Notes under the pieces: model-generated
What the model was told of the DNA's origin: nothing
The model's database searches: none
The model's input: the letters and a program-made list of their open reading frames with translations, nothing else
Shown here: piece after piece, positions 24,923-33,876 of the stretch
Position numbering within the stretch: position 1 is the first letter of the stretch
Layout of the letters: each line of letters starts with the position of its first letter
Position numbers and translations under genes: made by a program
Source of the DNA: an uncultured Butyricicoccus sp.
Lineage (GTDB): Bacteria > Bacillota > Clostridia > Oscillospirales > Butyricicoccaceae
Assembly: GCA_944384745.1 (NCBI GenBank)
Contig: CALWUO010000013.1
Coordinates: 1 to 45,886 of the forward strand
Direction of reading: 5' to 3'
Length of the DNA: 45,886 bases

Positions 24923-26002
24923 ATGCCGGGTGGTTCGGGAGAAAAGACCGAAAAAGCCACGCCGAAAAAGCGACGTGATGAACGAAAAAAAGGTAATGTA
25001 ATGATGAGCCGTGATGTTGTTGCGGTGGTTACATTATTTGCAAGTTACGCTGCATTGCGTTTTGGGCTTCCTATGATGGCAGATGCACTTTCAGAGTTTA
25101 CACAATATATTATTTCACTTATTGGAAGTGTGCCGACAGGCGGCGTGAACGCCATAATGCCAGAGATAAGTAGTCAATCGGTTATGACGCTCACGCGGTC
25201 GGTCGCATTGCCACTGCTTGCAACCGTTTTGGCTGCAATAGTAGCGACATTTGCACAGACTAAAATGCTTGTATCTTTTGAGTCAATAAAACCTAAGTTT
25301 AGTAAATTAAATCCATTATCAGGAATTAAAAACTTATTTTCACTCAAAAGTCTTATTGAGGTTCTAAAAGGTACAATTAAAATTACTATACTTTTAGTGC
25401 TTATTTATATGTTTGTAAGGGACTCTTTGATTCATTTTTCACAGTTTTTATCAACTGATTTATTAGTTGTAACAAGTGATATGAAAGATATGGCACTTGC
25501 AATGCTTTTGAAAATAGGTGCTGCCTTTATTGTAGTTTCATTTTTTGATTATCTTTATCAGTGGTGGGATTTTGAACGCAATATGCGAATGACCAAAGAG
25601 GAAGTTAAAGAAGAATATAAACAACTTGAAGGTGACCCTAAGATAAAAGCTAAAATTAAAGAAGCACAAAGAAAAATGTCACAATCTCGTATGATGCAAG
25701 CTGTACCTGGTGCTGATGTGGTTATTCGTAACCCTACTCATTTTGCAGTTGCATTAAGATATAAAGCTAAAAAAGACATTGCACCTGTGGTTGTGGCAAA
25801 AGGTCAAGATGAACTAGCACTTAGAATTGTAAAAGTTGCAGAGGAAAATGGTGTCGCTGTAATAGAAAATAAACCACTTGCAAGAGCTTTGTATTCAGAT
25901 GCAGAAATAGATAAGCCAATTCCTCATGAACATTATGGTGCAGTTGCTGAAGTGCTTGTTTATATTTATAAACTTAATAATAAACTGCCACCAACAAAAT
26001 AG
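24923..26002 (+). CDS. flhB: flagellar export switch protein FlhB
   Basis: A 359-residue protein. The basic N-terminus (GEKTEKATPKKRRDERKKGNV) and four membrane helices are followed by the cytoplasmic domain with the self-cleaving NPTH motif (VIRNPTHFAVALRYK). Cleavage there switches the gate from hook to filament substrates together with FliK. Parts of the first 110 codons use visibly more G/C-rich codons than the rest of the operon. A GGAGTGAG site precedes the start. Confidence 0.96.
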   Translation: MPGGSGEKTEKATPKKRRDERKKGNVMMSRDVVAVVTLFASYAALRFGLPMMADALSEFTQYIISLIGSVPTGGVNAIMPEISSQSVMTLTRSVALPLLATVLAAIVATFAQTKMLVSFESIKPKFSKLNPLSGIKNLFSLKSLIEVLKGTIKITILLVLIYMFVRDSLIHFSQFLSTDLLVVTSDMKDMALAMLLKIGAAFIVVSFFDYLYQWWDFERNMRMTKEEVKEEYKQLEGDPKIKAKIKEAQRKMSQSRMMQAVPGADVVIRNPTHFAVALRYKAKKDIAPVVVAKGQDELALRIVKVAEENGVAVIENKPLARALYSDAEIDKPIPHEHYGAVAEVLVYIYKLNNKLPPTK

Positions 26003-26037
26003 TGGCAAAATAAAATAATTTTAGAAATGGTGTAGCT

Positions 26038-28113
26038 ATGAAACGAATTTTTAACAACATGATATCGGTTTTTGTTGTAATCATAGTATTATTCCTGCTT
26101 ATTCCGTTGCCACCGTTTCTGCTGGACGTACTTTTTATATTTAATATATCAATTTCGCTAATTATTTTGCTTATTACAATGAATATTGGTGAAGCGTTAG
26201 AGTTTTCAATATTTCCATCGTTATTGCTGATAACCACTCTTTTTAGATTAGGTCTCAATATTTCATCTACAAGACTTATTCTATCTAAAGGCGGTGAAGC
26301 AGGTGAAGTAATTAAATTATTTGGTGAATTTGTTATTCAAGGGAATATTGTAATCGGTGTAATTATATTCTTAATTATCGTTTTAATGCAGTTCATCGTT
26401 ATCACCAAAGGTGCAGAGCGTGTTTCTGAGGTTGCAGCAAGATTTACTCTTGACTCAATGCCAGGTAAGCAAATGGCGATTGATGCTGACCTTTCTTCAG
26501 GTCTGATTGACGAACAGCAGGCAAAAGAACGACGTGCAAAGGTTCAGAGAGAAGCTGACTTTTACGGTGCTATGGACGGTGCAACAAAGATTGTAAAGGG
26601 TGATGCGGTTATGTCGCTTATCATCACTACAATTAACTTTATTGCAGGTTTTATTATTGGTGTGGTTCAGTCTGGTATGGAATTAAGTCAGGCACTTAGT
26701 GTTTATTCAATAGCGACAATAGGTGATGGCTTAGTATCTCAGCTTCCTTCCCTTATGATTTCAACTGCAACTGGTATGATTGTTACCCGTTCTGTGTCTG
26801 AAGGCAGTCTTAATAAAGATGTTATTAAGCAGTTTTTAGCTCAGCCACAGGCACTCATGATTGCAGCAGTTATTCTTGGTTTCTTTGGTATACTTCCAGG
26901 AACACCACATATTCAGCTTTTTATAATTGCAGGTACATTGTTTATTGTAAGTAATAGGGTTACAAGAAATATGAAAGCTATGGAAGAGCAAAAAGCTGCT
27001 ATTCCAGCCGCAGAGGAACTTGCAAGAAAACAAGCAGAAGCCCAACAATCAGAGATGGATTATTATAAAGATGTCAACAACGTTTATTCACTTATCAACG
27101 TTGAGCCTATTGAAATGGAGTTTGGTTATAGCTTAATTCCATTAGTAGATGAAGCAAATGGTGGTAAACTTATTAGTCGTATAGTTATTTTCCGTAGGCA
27201 ATATGCTCAAGAAATGGGCTTTGTAATCCCATCTATTAGACTTAGAGATGCTTCTATGCTTGGTACAAACCAGTATGTAATTAAAATACGTGGTGAAGAA
27301 GTTGCAAGAGGTGAAATATTACTTGATTACTATTTAGCACTTGAACCTTCTAACCCAGCAGGTGAGATTGAGGGTATAGAAACCATTGAACCATCTTATG
27401 GTATACCGTCACGCTGGATTTTGCCAGAGAATAAGGAAATGGCAGAAATTTATGGCTATACAGTTATTGACCCGCTTTCAGTTATGTTAACTCATTTGTC
27501 TGAAACGGTTAAAAAACATACTCATGAATTGCTTGACAGAGCTGAAACAATTCAGCTTGTTGAACACCTTAAAAAAACTGCTCCTCAGCTTGTGGAAGAG
27601 GCTTTCCCAAATATACTTTCTTATGCAATGCTTGAGAAAATACTCAGTAATTTATTAAAAGAGGGTATCCCTATAAAAGATATGGGAACTATTGTGGAGA
27701 CAGCAGTAGATGCCCTTAATATCACAAGAGATACTGACCTTATAACAGAAACTATACGTGCAAGACTTAAAAGAACTATTACACATAGATTTTGCGATGA
27801 GGATAAGCTCAATGTTATTACACTTGACGCTGAAGTTGAAAAGAAAATCGTCGCAAGTCTTGTCAAAAACGAGCAAGGTGTGTATCTTGCAATAGGTCCA
27901 GACCTTATGCAAACTATGCTTGCACAGCTTTCTGAAAATATAAAGAAATTCTCTGAGCTTGGTCAAAGACCAATTTTACTTACAAGTCATGTTATAAGAA
28001 TATATTTAAAGCGACTGCTTGAACAGTTTTATCCTGATTTAACAGTGCTTTCATTTAACGAGATTATTACAAATGTGCAAATTCAGGCACTTGGTAATAT
28101 AACATCATCTTAA
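26038..28113 (+). CDS. flhA: flagellar export gate protein FlhA
   Basis: A 691-residue protein of full length. The N-terminal half has about eight membrane helices and the family signature (FPSLLLITTLFRLGLNISSTRLIL; DSMPGKQMAIDADLSSGLID); the C-terminal half is the cytoplasmic nonameric ring that receives chaperone-substrate complexes. In most Firmicutes flhF and flhG follow; here sigD follows directly after 24 bases. Confidence 0.97.
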   Translation: MKRIFNNMISVFVVIIVLFLLIPLPPFLLDVLFIFNISISLIILLITMNIGEALEFSIFPSLLLITTLFRLGLNISSTRLILSKGGEAGEVIKLFGEFVIQGNIVIGVIIFLIIVLMQFIVITKGAERVSEVAARFTLDSMPGKQMAIDADLSSGLIDEQQAKERRAKVQREADFYGAMDGATKIVKGDAVMSLIITTINFIAGFIIGVVQSGMELSQALSVYSIATIGDGLVSQLPSLMISTATGMIVTRSVSEGSLNKDVIKQFLAQPQALMIAAVILGFFGILPGTPHIQLFIIAGTLFIVSNRVTRNMKAMEEQKAAIPAAEELARKQAEAQQSEMDYYKDVNNVYSLINVEPIEMEFGYSLIPLVDEANGGKLISRIVIFRRQYAQEMGFVIPSIRLRDASMLGTNQYVIKIRGEEVARGEILLDYYLALEPSNPAGEIEGIETIEPSYGIPSRWILPENKEMAEIYGYTVIDPLSVMLTHLSETVKKHTHELLDRAETIQLVEHLKKTAPQLVEEAFPNILSYAMLEKILSNLLKEGIPIKDMGTIVETAVDALNITRDTDLITETIRARLKRTITHRFCDEDKLNVITLDAEVEKKIVASLVKNEQGVYLAIGPDLMQTMLAQLSENIKKFSELGQRPILLTSHVIRIYLKRLLEQFYPDLTVLSFNEIITNVQIQALGNITSS

Positions 28114-28137
28114 ATTATTAAAAAGGAGGGAATCACC

Positions 28138-28923
28138 TTGCAACGCAATAAAGAATGGGAAAATATGCCAAACGAGGTGCTTCTCGCTGAATATCATGAA
28201 ACACATGATGCAGAGCTTAAAAAAATAATTGTAATGAGATATGTGTATCTTGTAAAAAATATTGCATTAAAATTACGAGGTGTTTATTTGAGTTTTGCAC
28301 AAGTTGATGATATGATAAATGAGGGAGTAATTTTACTAATGAATGCGATTGATAAATTCGATCCAGAGCAGAATGTAAAATTTGAAACCTTTGTTGCAAA
28401 AAGACTCCGAGGTATGATAATTGACCTTGCAAGAAGGCAAGATTGGATGCCACGTTCGGTTAGGAAACGTATGAGAGAAATAGAGGAAACAACATTTACT
28501 TTATTTTCCGAATTAGGTAGACAGCCAACAGACAAGGAAATAGCTGATAAAATGGGTATTACCGAGGCTAAATACCAAGAAGAACTTGCAAAAACAGCTT
28601 TAAGCAATGTGCTTTCACTGGATATGCTTTTAGAGGAAAGAGAAGGTGAAGTTCCAACAAAACGACCACCACAAACAGATATGAATGCACAGCCAGAAGA
28701 GCATTTTGAAAAAAAAGAAACATATGAAGTGTTGCGTAGTGCTATATCAGCTCTAAGAGAGAATGAACAGCGTGTACTTTCACTTTATTACAACGAATCA
28801 CTTCAAATGAAAGAAATTGCACAGGTTATGGGTGTGAGTGAACCACGAGTTTCACAAATACATTCAAATGCAATTCGTAAACTGCGTATCTGCATGGAAA
28901 AATATCTTTGTGATACACAATGA
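28138..28923 (+). CDS. sigD: flagellar/motility RNA polymerase sigma factor SigD (FliA)
   Basis: A 261-residue sigma-70 family protein with TTG start behind AAAGGAGGG. Regions are recognisable: region 2 (QVDDMINEGVILLMNAIDKFDPEQNVKFETFVAKRLRGMIIDLARRQDWMPRSVRKR), region 3 (LGRQPTDKEIADKMGI) and region 4 (LRENEQRVLSLYYNESLQMKEIAQVMGVSEPRVSQIHSNAIRKL). It directs transcription of late flagellar and chemotaxis genes; the SigD-like boxes noted in this window would be its targets. The anti-sigma factor gene flgM is not present here. Confidence 0.94.
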   Translation: MQRNKEWENMPNEVLLAEYHETHDAELKKIIVMRYVYLVKNIALKLRGVYLSFAQVDDMINEGVILLMNAIDKFDPEQNVKFETFVAKRLRGMIIDLARRQDWMPRSVRKRMREIEETTFTLFSELGRQPTDKEIADKMGITEAKYQEELAKTALSNVLSLDMLLEEREGEVPTKRPPQTDMNAQPEEHFEKKETYEVLRSAISALRENEQRVLSLYYNESLQMKEIAQVMGVSEPRVSQIHSNAIRKLRICMEKYLCDTQ

Positions 28924-28938
28924 ATGGGAGGCATATAA

Positions 28939-29694
28939 GTGTTAAAGGGATTTTATAACTTGAGTTCAGCAATGCTTACTCAAACAAGAAATTTAGATGT
29001 TATTGGTAACAATATGAGCAATACATCAACAAGTGGTTATAAGGTAGACCGTTATGTTGATACAACATTTGATGAAGTAATGTTCAGTCGAATTACCAAC
29101 AAACAAAGAGATGCACAAGAACTCGGAACAACTACAAGTTATATAACTGCTATTGCTGATGTGGTTACAGACCATTCTCAAGGTGCATTAGAGCAAACTA
29201 ATTTACCTCTTGATTTTGCAATAGAAGGTGAAGGGTATTTTTCTATACAGACAGATGCAGGTGTAGCTTATACTAGAAATGGTTCATTTATGCTTGATGA
29301 TGAAGGTTATTTATACCTTGGTGGACAGGGAAGAGTGCTTGGTGCAAATGGTCAACCAATCTACCTTGGTACAGATAAAATAACTGCTGATGCAAATGGT
29401 TTTATTACAAGCGATGATGGACAAGTTTTAGGACAATTGGGTGTATTCACATTTGCAAATCCAGCACAGGATTTACAAAAAGGTAATGGTGAATTGTTTA
29501 CAGCAAATGGTCAGGCACAGCTAGCAAATGGCTCAATTATACATCATAAAATGGTGGAAAAGTCAAATATAAATCTTGTTCAACAAATGACTGATATGAT
29601 GGTTTGTCAAAGAGCATTGCAGAGTGCATCTCAAGTAAGTAAGATGTATGATACTGTTATGAATAAAACTGTAAGTGAAATCGGTAGAGTATAA
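28939..29694 (+). CDS. flhO: flagellar basal-body rod protein FlhO (FlgF/FlgG family)
   Basis: A 251-residue rod protein with GTG start behind GGGAGG. N-terminal signature GFYNLSSAMLTQTRNLDVIGNNMSNTSTSGYK, central LDFAIEGEGYFSIQTDAGVAYTRNGSF, and C-terminal helix NLVQQMTDMMVCQRALQSASQVSKMYD are those of distal rod proteins. It is the first of two tandem paralogues; position makes it the FlhO/FlgF-like member. In B. subtilis flhO and flhP form a separate unit; here they follow sigD. Confidence 0.88.
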   Translation: MLKGFYNLSSAMLTQTRNLDVIGNNMSNTSTSGYKVDRYVDTTFDEVMFSRITNKQRDAQELGTTTSYITAIADVVTDHSQGALEQTNLPLDFAIEGEGYFSIQTDAGVAYTRNGSFMLDDEGYLYLGGQGRVLGANGQPIYLGTDKITADANGFITSDDGQVLGQLGVFTFANPAQDLQKGNGELFTANGQAQLANGSIIHHKMVEKSNINLVQQMTDMMVCQRALQSASQVSKMYDTVMNKTVSEIGRV

Positions 29695-29715
29695 AAGCAA
29701 AATGGAGCGTAAACT

Positions 29716-30426
29716 ATGAATCAATCTTTTTATGCAGCAGCCGTTGCAGCATCACAGCAGCAACAAAGTTTAAATGTAGTATCTAACAATATTGCAAATA
29801 CAAATACTGTCGGTTTTAAAGCAGAACAGGCACAGTTTTCTGAGCTTTTATATAGAACATATACTGGTGCAGAAGATGATGTTTACCGTGGAAGCGGTAG
29901 CCGTATAATGCAAACCACAACAGATTTTCAAAGTGGTGCAATTATACAAAGACCTGATGGTCAAAATTATGCCATAGATGGCGATGGATTTTTTGCAGTA
30001 CAAGACCAAGAAACAAATGAAATAAGCTATACAAGAGCTGGTTCATTTCATTGGGGTAATACAACAGATAATCTAAATGAGTTTTATCTATGCGATGCAG
30101 AGGGTGATTATGTATTAGACCAAAATCAACAGCCAATTTTAATGGGTGATGACCCTGAAGCTCAATATCCAGTTGGTGTTTTTGATTTTATAAATACAGA
30201 TGACATGCAACATGTTGGAAGTAACCGACTTATCCCTGTGAACAAAAATGGGACTGTTTTAGCTGGCACAGGTTCGGTTATTTTTGGGGCGGTTGAAAGC
30301 TCTAACACTGATATAGCAACTCAGTTTACTAAAATTATAGAAGCACAACGTTCTTATTCTTACGCATTAAAAATGGTTCAGACACAAGACGAAATTGAGT
30401 CAACTATAAATAGCCTTAGAAGCTAA
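29716..30426 (+). CDS. flhP: flagellar distal rod protein FlhP (FlgG family)
   Basis: A 236-residue paralogue of the previous gene, with N-terminal SFYAAAVAASQQQQSLNVVSNNIANTNTVGFK, central YAIDGDGFFAVQD and C-terminal NTDIATQFTKIIEAQRSYSYALKMVQTQDEIE. It is predicted to build the distal rod next to the hook. The pair probably arose by duplication; which of the two corresponds to FlgG cannot be fixed from sequence alone. Confidence 0.86.
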   Translation: MNQSFYAAAVAASQQQQSLNVVSNNIANTNTVGFKAEQAQFSELLYRTYTGAEDDVYRGSGSRIMQTTTDFQSGAIIQRPDGQNYAIDGDGFFAVQDQETNEISYTRAGSFHWGNTTDNLNEFYLCDAEGDYVLDQNQQPILMGDDPEAQYPVGVFDFINTDDMQHVGSNRLIPVNKNGTVLAGTGSVIFGAVESSNTDIATQFTKIIEAQRSYSYALKMVQTQDEIESTINSLRS

Positions 30427-30444
30427 TTAAAGGGGTAAGGATAT

Positions 30445-31068
30445 ATGGGTTTAAATAAATTTGAAGAAATAAATTCTATACAAATAGATGCACTTAGAGA
30501 GATTGGTAGCATAGGCACAAGCCATGCAGCAACTTCTCTTTCATCACTTTTAGGTTCAGAGGTTCGTATTCCTTTGCCTGAAGTAAAAATATTGGAGTTT
30601 AATAAAGCTGTCGAAGAACTAGGTGGCTTTGAAACAATTTCAGCAGGTATCATTTCACTTTTATCTGGTCAGATAAATGGTATGATGCTTGCACTATTTG
30701 AATTGGAAGTAATAAATTTACTTTTAGACCATATGATGGGCAAAACTGTAAAAGATTATAGTGAATTAACAGAAATTGAAAGTTCAGCGATTATAGAGGT
30801 AGGAAATATATTGATTTCTACTTTTGTAAATGCATTATCAAATCTAACAGGTGTAAAAATAACACCATCTGTTCCGCAGATTGCTATTGATATGCAAGGT
30901 GCAATGATAACAGTACCTATGGCAGCTTATGGTAATCAATCAGATTATATTATGCTTTTGGGTGGTACATTTTTGGTTGATAATAAAGAAATTCCATGTA
31001 AACTATTATTAGCACCAGATGTAAAATCGTTGAATTATCTTTTATATCGTTTGGGGATTGGTGAGTAA
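30445..31068 (+). CDS. cheC: chemotaxis protein CheC (CheY-P phosphatase)
   Basis: A 207-residue CheC. Family members carry two phosphatase motifs of the form D/S-x3-E-x2-N. The second is intact (S114-E118-N121, SAIIEVGNIL); in the first, D15 and E19 are present but the Asn is Ser22 (DALREIGSIG). Thus one active site is probably lost. CheC dephosphorylates CheY-P and binds CheD. Its stop overlaps the cheD start by one base (TAATG), a typical coupled pair. Confidence 0.92.
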   Translation: MGLNKFEEINSIQIDALREIGSIGTSHAATSLSSLLGSEVRIPLPEVKILEFNKAVEELGGFETISAGIISLLSGQINGMMLALFELEVINLLLDHMMGKTVKDYSELTEIESSAIIEVGNILISTFVNALSNLTGVKITPSVPQIAIDMQGAMITVPMAAYGNQSDYIMLLGGTFLVDNKEIPCKLLLAPDVKSLNYLLYRLGIGE

Positions 31069-31547
31069 TGGAAAAACAAACTATAGGAATTGCAGATATG
31101 AAACTTGCACGAACTCAAGGCACATTGGTAACTTATGCACTTGGGTCATGTATAGGCATTTGTCTATGGGATCCCCTACTTAAAATCGGTGCGTTAGTAC
31201 ATATAATGCTTCCTATAAACATGGAAAAAAACCGAATATCACCGTTTAAATATGCAGATACAGGTATTCGCTTGACTCTCACAAAAATGGAACAAATGGG
31301 TGCAAAGCGTTCTAGAATAGTAGCTAAAATTGCAGGTGGTGCGAAAATGTTTAATGTTCCAGGTAATGGCAGCTTAGGAAACATAGGACAAAGAAACATT
31401 GCTAGTGTACATCAGGTTCTTCGTTTGGAAGGCATTAGGCTTGTTAAAGAAGATGTCGGAGGAAGTGCGGCTCGAACTTTGTTTTTTGATGTTGCAACAG
31501 GCGAAGGAACAGTTAAAATATATGGAAATGTTGAACGAAAGCTGTAA
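31068..31547 (+). CDS. cheD: chemoreceptor glutamine deamidase CheD
   Basis: A 159-residue protein of normal length. CheD deamidates glutamines of chemoreceptors and is regulated by CheC binding. The catalytic Cys28 and His45 are seen in VTYALGSCIGICLWDP and GALVHIMLP; AKIAGGAKMF and IGQRNIASV are further family motifs. Coupled to cheC by a one-base overlap. Confidence 0.95.
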   Translation: MEKQTIGIADMKLARTQGTLVTYALGSCIGICLWDPLLKIGALVHIMLPINMEKNRISPFKYADTGIRLTLTKMEQMGAKRSRIVAKIAGGAKMFNVPGNGSLGNIGQRNIASVHQVLRLEGIRLVKEDVGGSAARTLFFDVATGEGTVKIYGNVERKL

Positions 31548-31571
31548 ATAACAAAAAGGAGTGACAGTGTG

Positions 31572-32501
31572 ATGCAGGAGAATGAACGTGGAAAAATTCT
31601 GTTAGAATCAGGAACTAATGAAATAGAAATCATGCAGTTTACTATCAATAATAATTTGTATGGTATAAATGTAGCTAAAGTTCGTGAAATTATGATGAGT
31701 GTACCAGTAAAGCACATTCCACATGTACACCCAGCAGTAGAGGGTATTTTTAAACCAAGAGACATTGTTTTAACAGTCGTTGACTTACCATTCTATTTAA
31801 CTGGTGAACATACTGAGCCAGACCCTAAGGACTTATTCATTGTAACAAATTTCAACAAGATGTATATCGCATTTAGAGTGCATACAGTTGTTGGAATAAG
31901 TCGTATTTCTTGGACTGGAATACATAAACCTGATAAAACTATTGCAAATGGTGACACTGGCGTTGCAACAGGTATTGCTCAATGTGAAGACCAACTGGTT
32001 ACAGTGCTTGATTTTGAAAAAATAGTTGCTGATATAGCACCAGAAACATCTATTCAAATGAAAGAAGTAGAGAATATGGGTGAACGCAATGAGCGTAAGT
32101 ATTCAATTCTTATTGCTGAAGACTCTGTTCTACTTGCAAATGTACTTGAAAAAGCTCTACAAAAAGCAGGATATACCAATTTAAAAATGTTCTCTAATGG
32201 TCAAGAACTATGGGATTATTTAAAACCAATGGCAGATGACCCAGAAACATTAAAACAAAAGGTATCATTGATAATTACAGATATAGAGATGCCTAGCATG
32301 GACGGTCATAGACTCACAAAACTTATCAAATCCGACCATATTTTAAAAGATATTCCAGTTATTATATTCTCATCACTTATCACAGAAGAAATGTGGATAA
32401 AAGGCAAGAAATTAGGCGCAGATGAACAGTTATCTAAACCTGAAATCGGTCATTTAGTAGATGTTATGGATAAAATACTCGAAAATAAGGATAAAGCTTA
32501 A
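31572..32501 (+). CDS. cheV: chemotaxis coupling protein CheV (CheW-receiver)
   Basis: About 309 residues from ATG 31572 (AAGGAG nine bases upstream; a GTG at 31569 abuts it). An N-terminal CheW-like domain (about 15-155) couples receptors to CheA; a C-terminal receiver domain (about 175-309) has acidic residues in LIAEDS, phospho-acceptor D237 in LIITDIEMPSMDG, Ser in IIFSSL and Lys in LSKPE. With no cheW in the window, CheV is the only coupling protein encoded here. It follows cheD by about 24 bases. Confidence 0.95.
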   Translation: MQENERGKILLESGTNEIEIMQFTINNNLYGINVAKVREIMMSVPVKHIPHVHPAVEGIFKPRDIVLTVVDLPFYLTGEHTEPDPKDLFIVTNFNKMYIAFRVHTVVGISRISWTGIHKPDKTIANGDTGVATGIAQCEDQLVTVLDFEKIVADIAPETSIQMKEVENMGERNERKYSILIAEDSVLLANVLEKALQKAGYTNLKMFSNGQELWDYLKPMADDPETLKQKVSLIITDIEMPSMDGHRLTKLIKSDHILKDIPVIIFSSLITEEMWIKGKKLGADEQLSKPEIGHLVDVMDKILENKDKA

Positions 32502-32521
32502 ATGAGAGGGTGATATATATT

Positions 32522-33784
32522 ATGGATAAAAATAGATATATTACTAGACAAGCCATAAAGGATGCTGATAGTCGTATTTTGGGATATGAAGTTATGTATT
32601 CTGGCGGAGATGCTTATAGCATAACAAATGCAAATGAGGTATCAGTAGCAGAAACAATCTATAATTGTCTTGTACAGAATTCTGAAAAGGCTCTTAAAAA
32701 TTCCCGTACATTTATGACTTTTACAAGCTCGCTACTTGCTAAGAAAACACCACATTTATTTAAAAACACAGATTTAGTAATTCAAATTGATGATAGTGTT
32801 ATTATCCATCCATTTGCTATGCATTTACTTCAGCAATATCTTGATGAGGGATATGAAGTGGCAGCAAACGATTTCCAGTTCGCACCTAGATATCTTGCAT
32901 TGCTAGAGCAATTATCATATATTAAAATAAATCTTAAAACATTAAATGCTAATTCAGCTGAAAATATTATGAGAGTTGCAAAGAGCATGAATAAGCGTGT
33001 AATTGCAACAAATGTTGACACAAAAGAACTTGCAGATTTTGCAAATAAACTCGGAATTTATGGTATGCAAGGAAACTATATTGCGGATAAACTCGCAAAT
33101 AAAGTTCATCAAAGTGGATATCTTCGCAGTAACTTTTTCAGACTTGTTGTTGCAGTTACAAAAGAAGAACCTGATATCCATGAAATAGAAGAAATTATTA
33201 TGGCTGATGTTACTCTTTCTTATAGTTTGCTTAAAATCGCCAATTCCGCTTATTTTGCAAGACGTGTTAAAACAGATTCAATTCAACAGGCGATTGTAAC
33301 TCTTGGATTAAATCAGTTAAAACGTTGGGTATATCTTTTGAGTGTTGGTGATACTGAAGACGAAAACATGCAAGACTTTGAAGAGTTTATTAAACTTTCA
33401 TTTATGAGAGCAAGTTTTGCAAGCGAACTTCAACATTATATGAAAGACTCTGATATAACAAAGTCTGAGGCATATATGCTTGGTATGTTCTCAACTCTTG
33501 AATACCTTATTGATGCAAGTATGCAAGAGATATTAACGGATATTCCGCTTGCAGATGAACTCAAAGATGCACTTATAAGCGGTGAAGGTAAAGGCGGATT
33601 GTTGCTCAAACTTGTAATCTGTTATGAAAAGGCTGATTGGAAAAACATTTCTTTATATGCAGAGGAATTAGGTATTCCTGCAAATATGCTCACTACAATA
33701 TATTTTAATTGTATGGAAAATGTAAATGAAATTTGGGAACAGATGATAAATCCTCAATTTAACAAAGAAGAAGAACAAAAATAA
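32522..33784 (+). CDS. HDOD / degenerate EAL-like signalling protein (YuxH type)
   Basis: About 420 residues from ATG 32522 (GAGAGGG about 11 bases upstream; a GTG at 32510 overlaps that site). The N-terminal half resembles a reduced EAL fold (YITRQAIKDADSRILGYEVMYSGGD...; KINLKTLN), with GYEVMY where active c-di-GMP phosphodiesterases have E-x-L and without the other metal ligands, so it is probably inactive. The C-terminal half is an HDOD domain (IIMADVTLSYSLLKIANSAYFARRVKTDSIQQAIVTLGLNQLKRW). The plan matches YuxH/CdgJ-type proteins linked to motility control in other bacteria. It is the last gene of the flagellar operon. Confidence 0.85.
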   Translation: MDKNRYITRQAIKDADSRILGYEVMYSGGDAYSITNANEVSVAETIYNCLVQNSEKALKNSRTFMTFTSSLLAKKTPHLFKNTDLVIQIDDSVIIHPFAMHLLQQYLDEGYEVAANDFQFAPRYLALLEQLSYIKINLKTLNANSAENIMRVAKSMNKRVIATNVDTKELADFANKLGIYGMQGNYIADKLANKVHQSGYLRSNFFRLVVAVTKEEPDIHEIEEIIMADVTLSYSLLKIANSAYFARRVKTDSIQQAIVTLGLNQLKRWVYLLSVGDTEDENMQDFEEFIKLSFMRASFASELQHYMKDSDITKSEAYMLGMFSTLEYLIDASMQEILTDIPLADELKDALISGEGKGGLLLKLVICYEKADWKNISLYAEELGIPANMLTTIYFNCMENVNEIWEQMINPQFNKEEEQK

Positions 33785-33789
33785 AAAAC

Positions 33790-33833
33790 ACCTCCTATGG
33801 TAGAAGAACAATACATCTGCCACAGGAGGTTTT
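33790..33833 (+). terminator. terminator of the flagellar/chemotaxis operon
   Basis: A 14-position stem, 33790-33803 with 33817-33830 (ACCTCCTATGGTAG / CTGCCACAGGAGGT; one mismatch and one G-U pair), is followed by a short T-rich tail. The 3' arm contains AGGAGGT, so the hairpin also hides a perfect ribosome binding sequence. Confidence 0.7.
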
Positions 33834-33836
33834 ATT

Positions 33837-33875
33837 GTGCTTAAAAAAATCATCGTATTATTAAAATTGATATAA
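33837..33875 (+). other. possible 12-residue peptide ORF behind the terminator stem
   Basis: GTG 33837 lies six bases after AGGAGGT and opens a 12-codon frame, MLKKIIVLLKLI, basic and hydrophobic. It may be chance; the ribosome binding site is paired in the terminator stem. Confidence 0.2.
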
Positions 33876-33876
33876 T

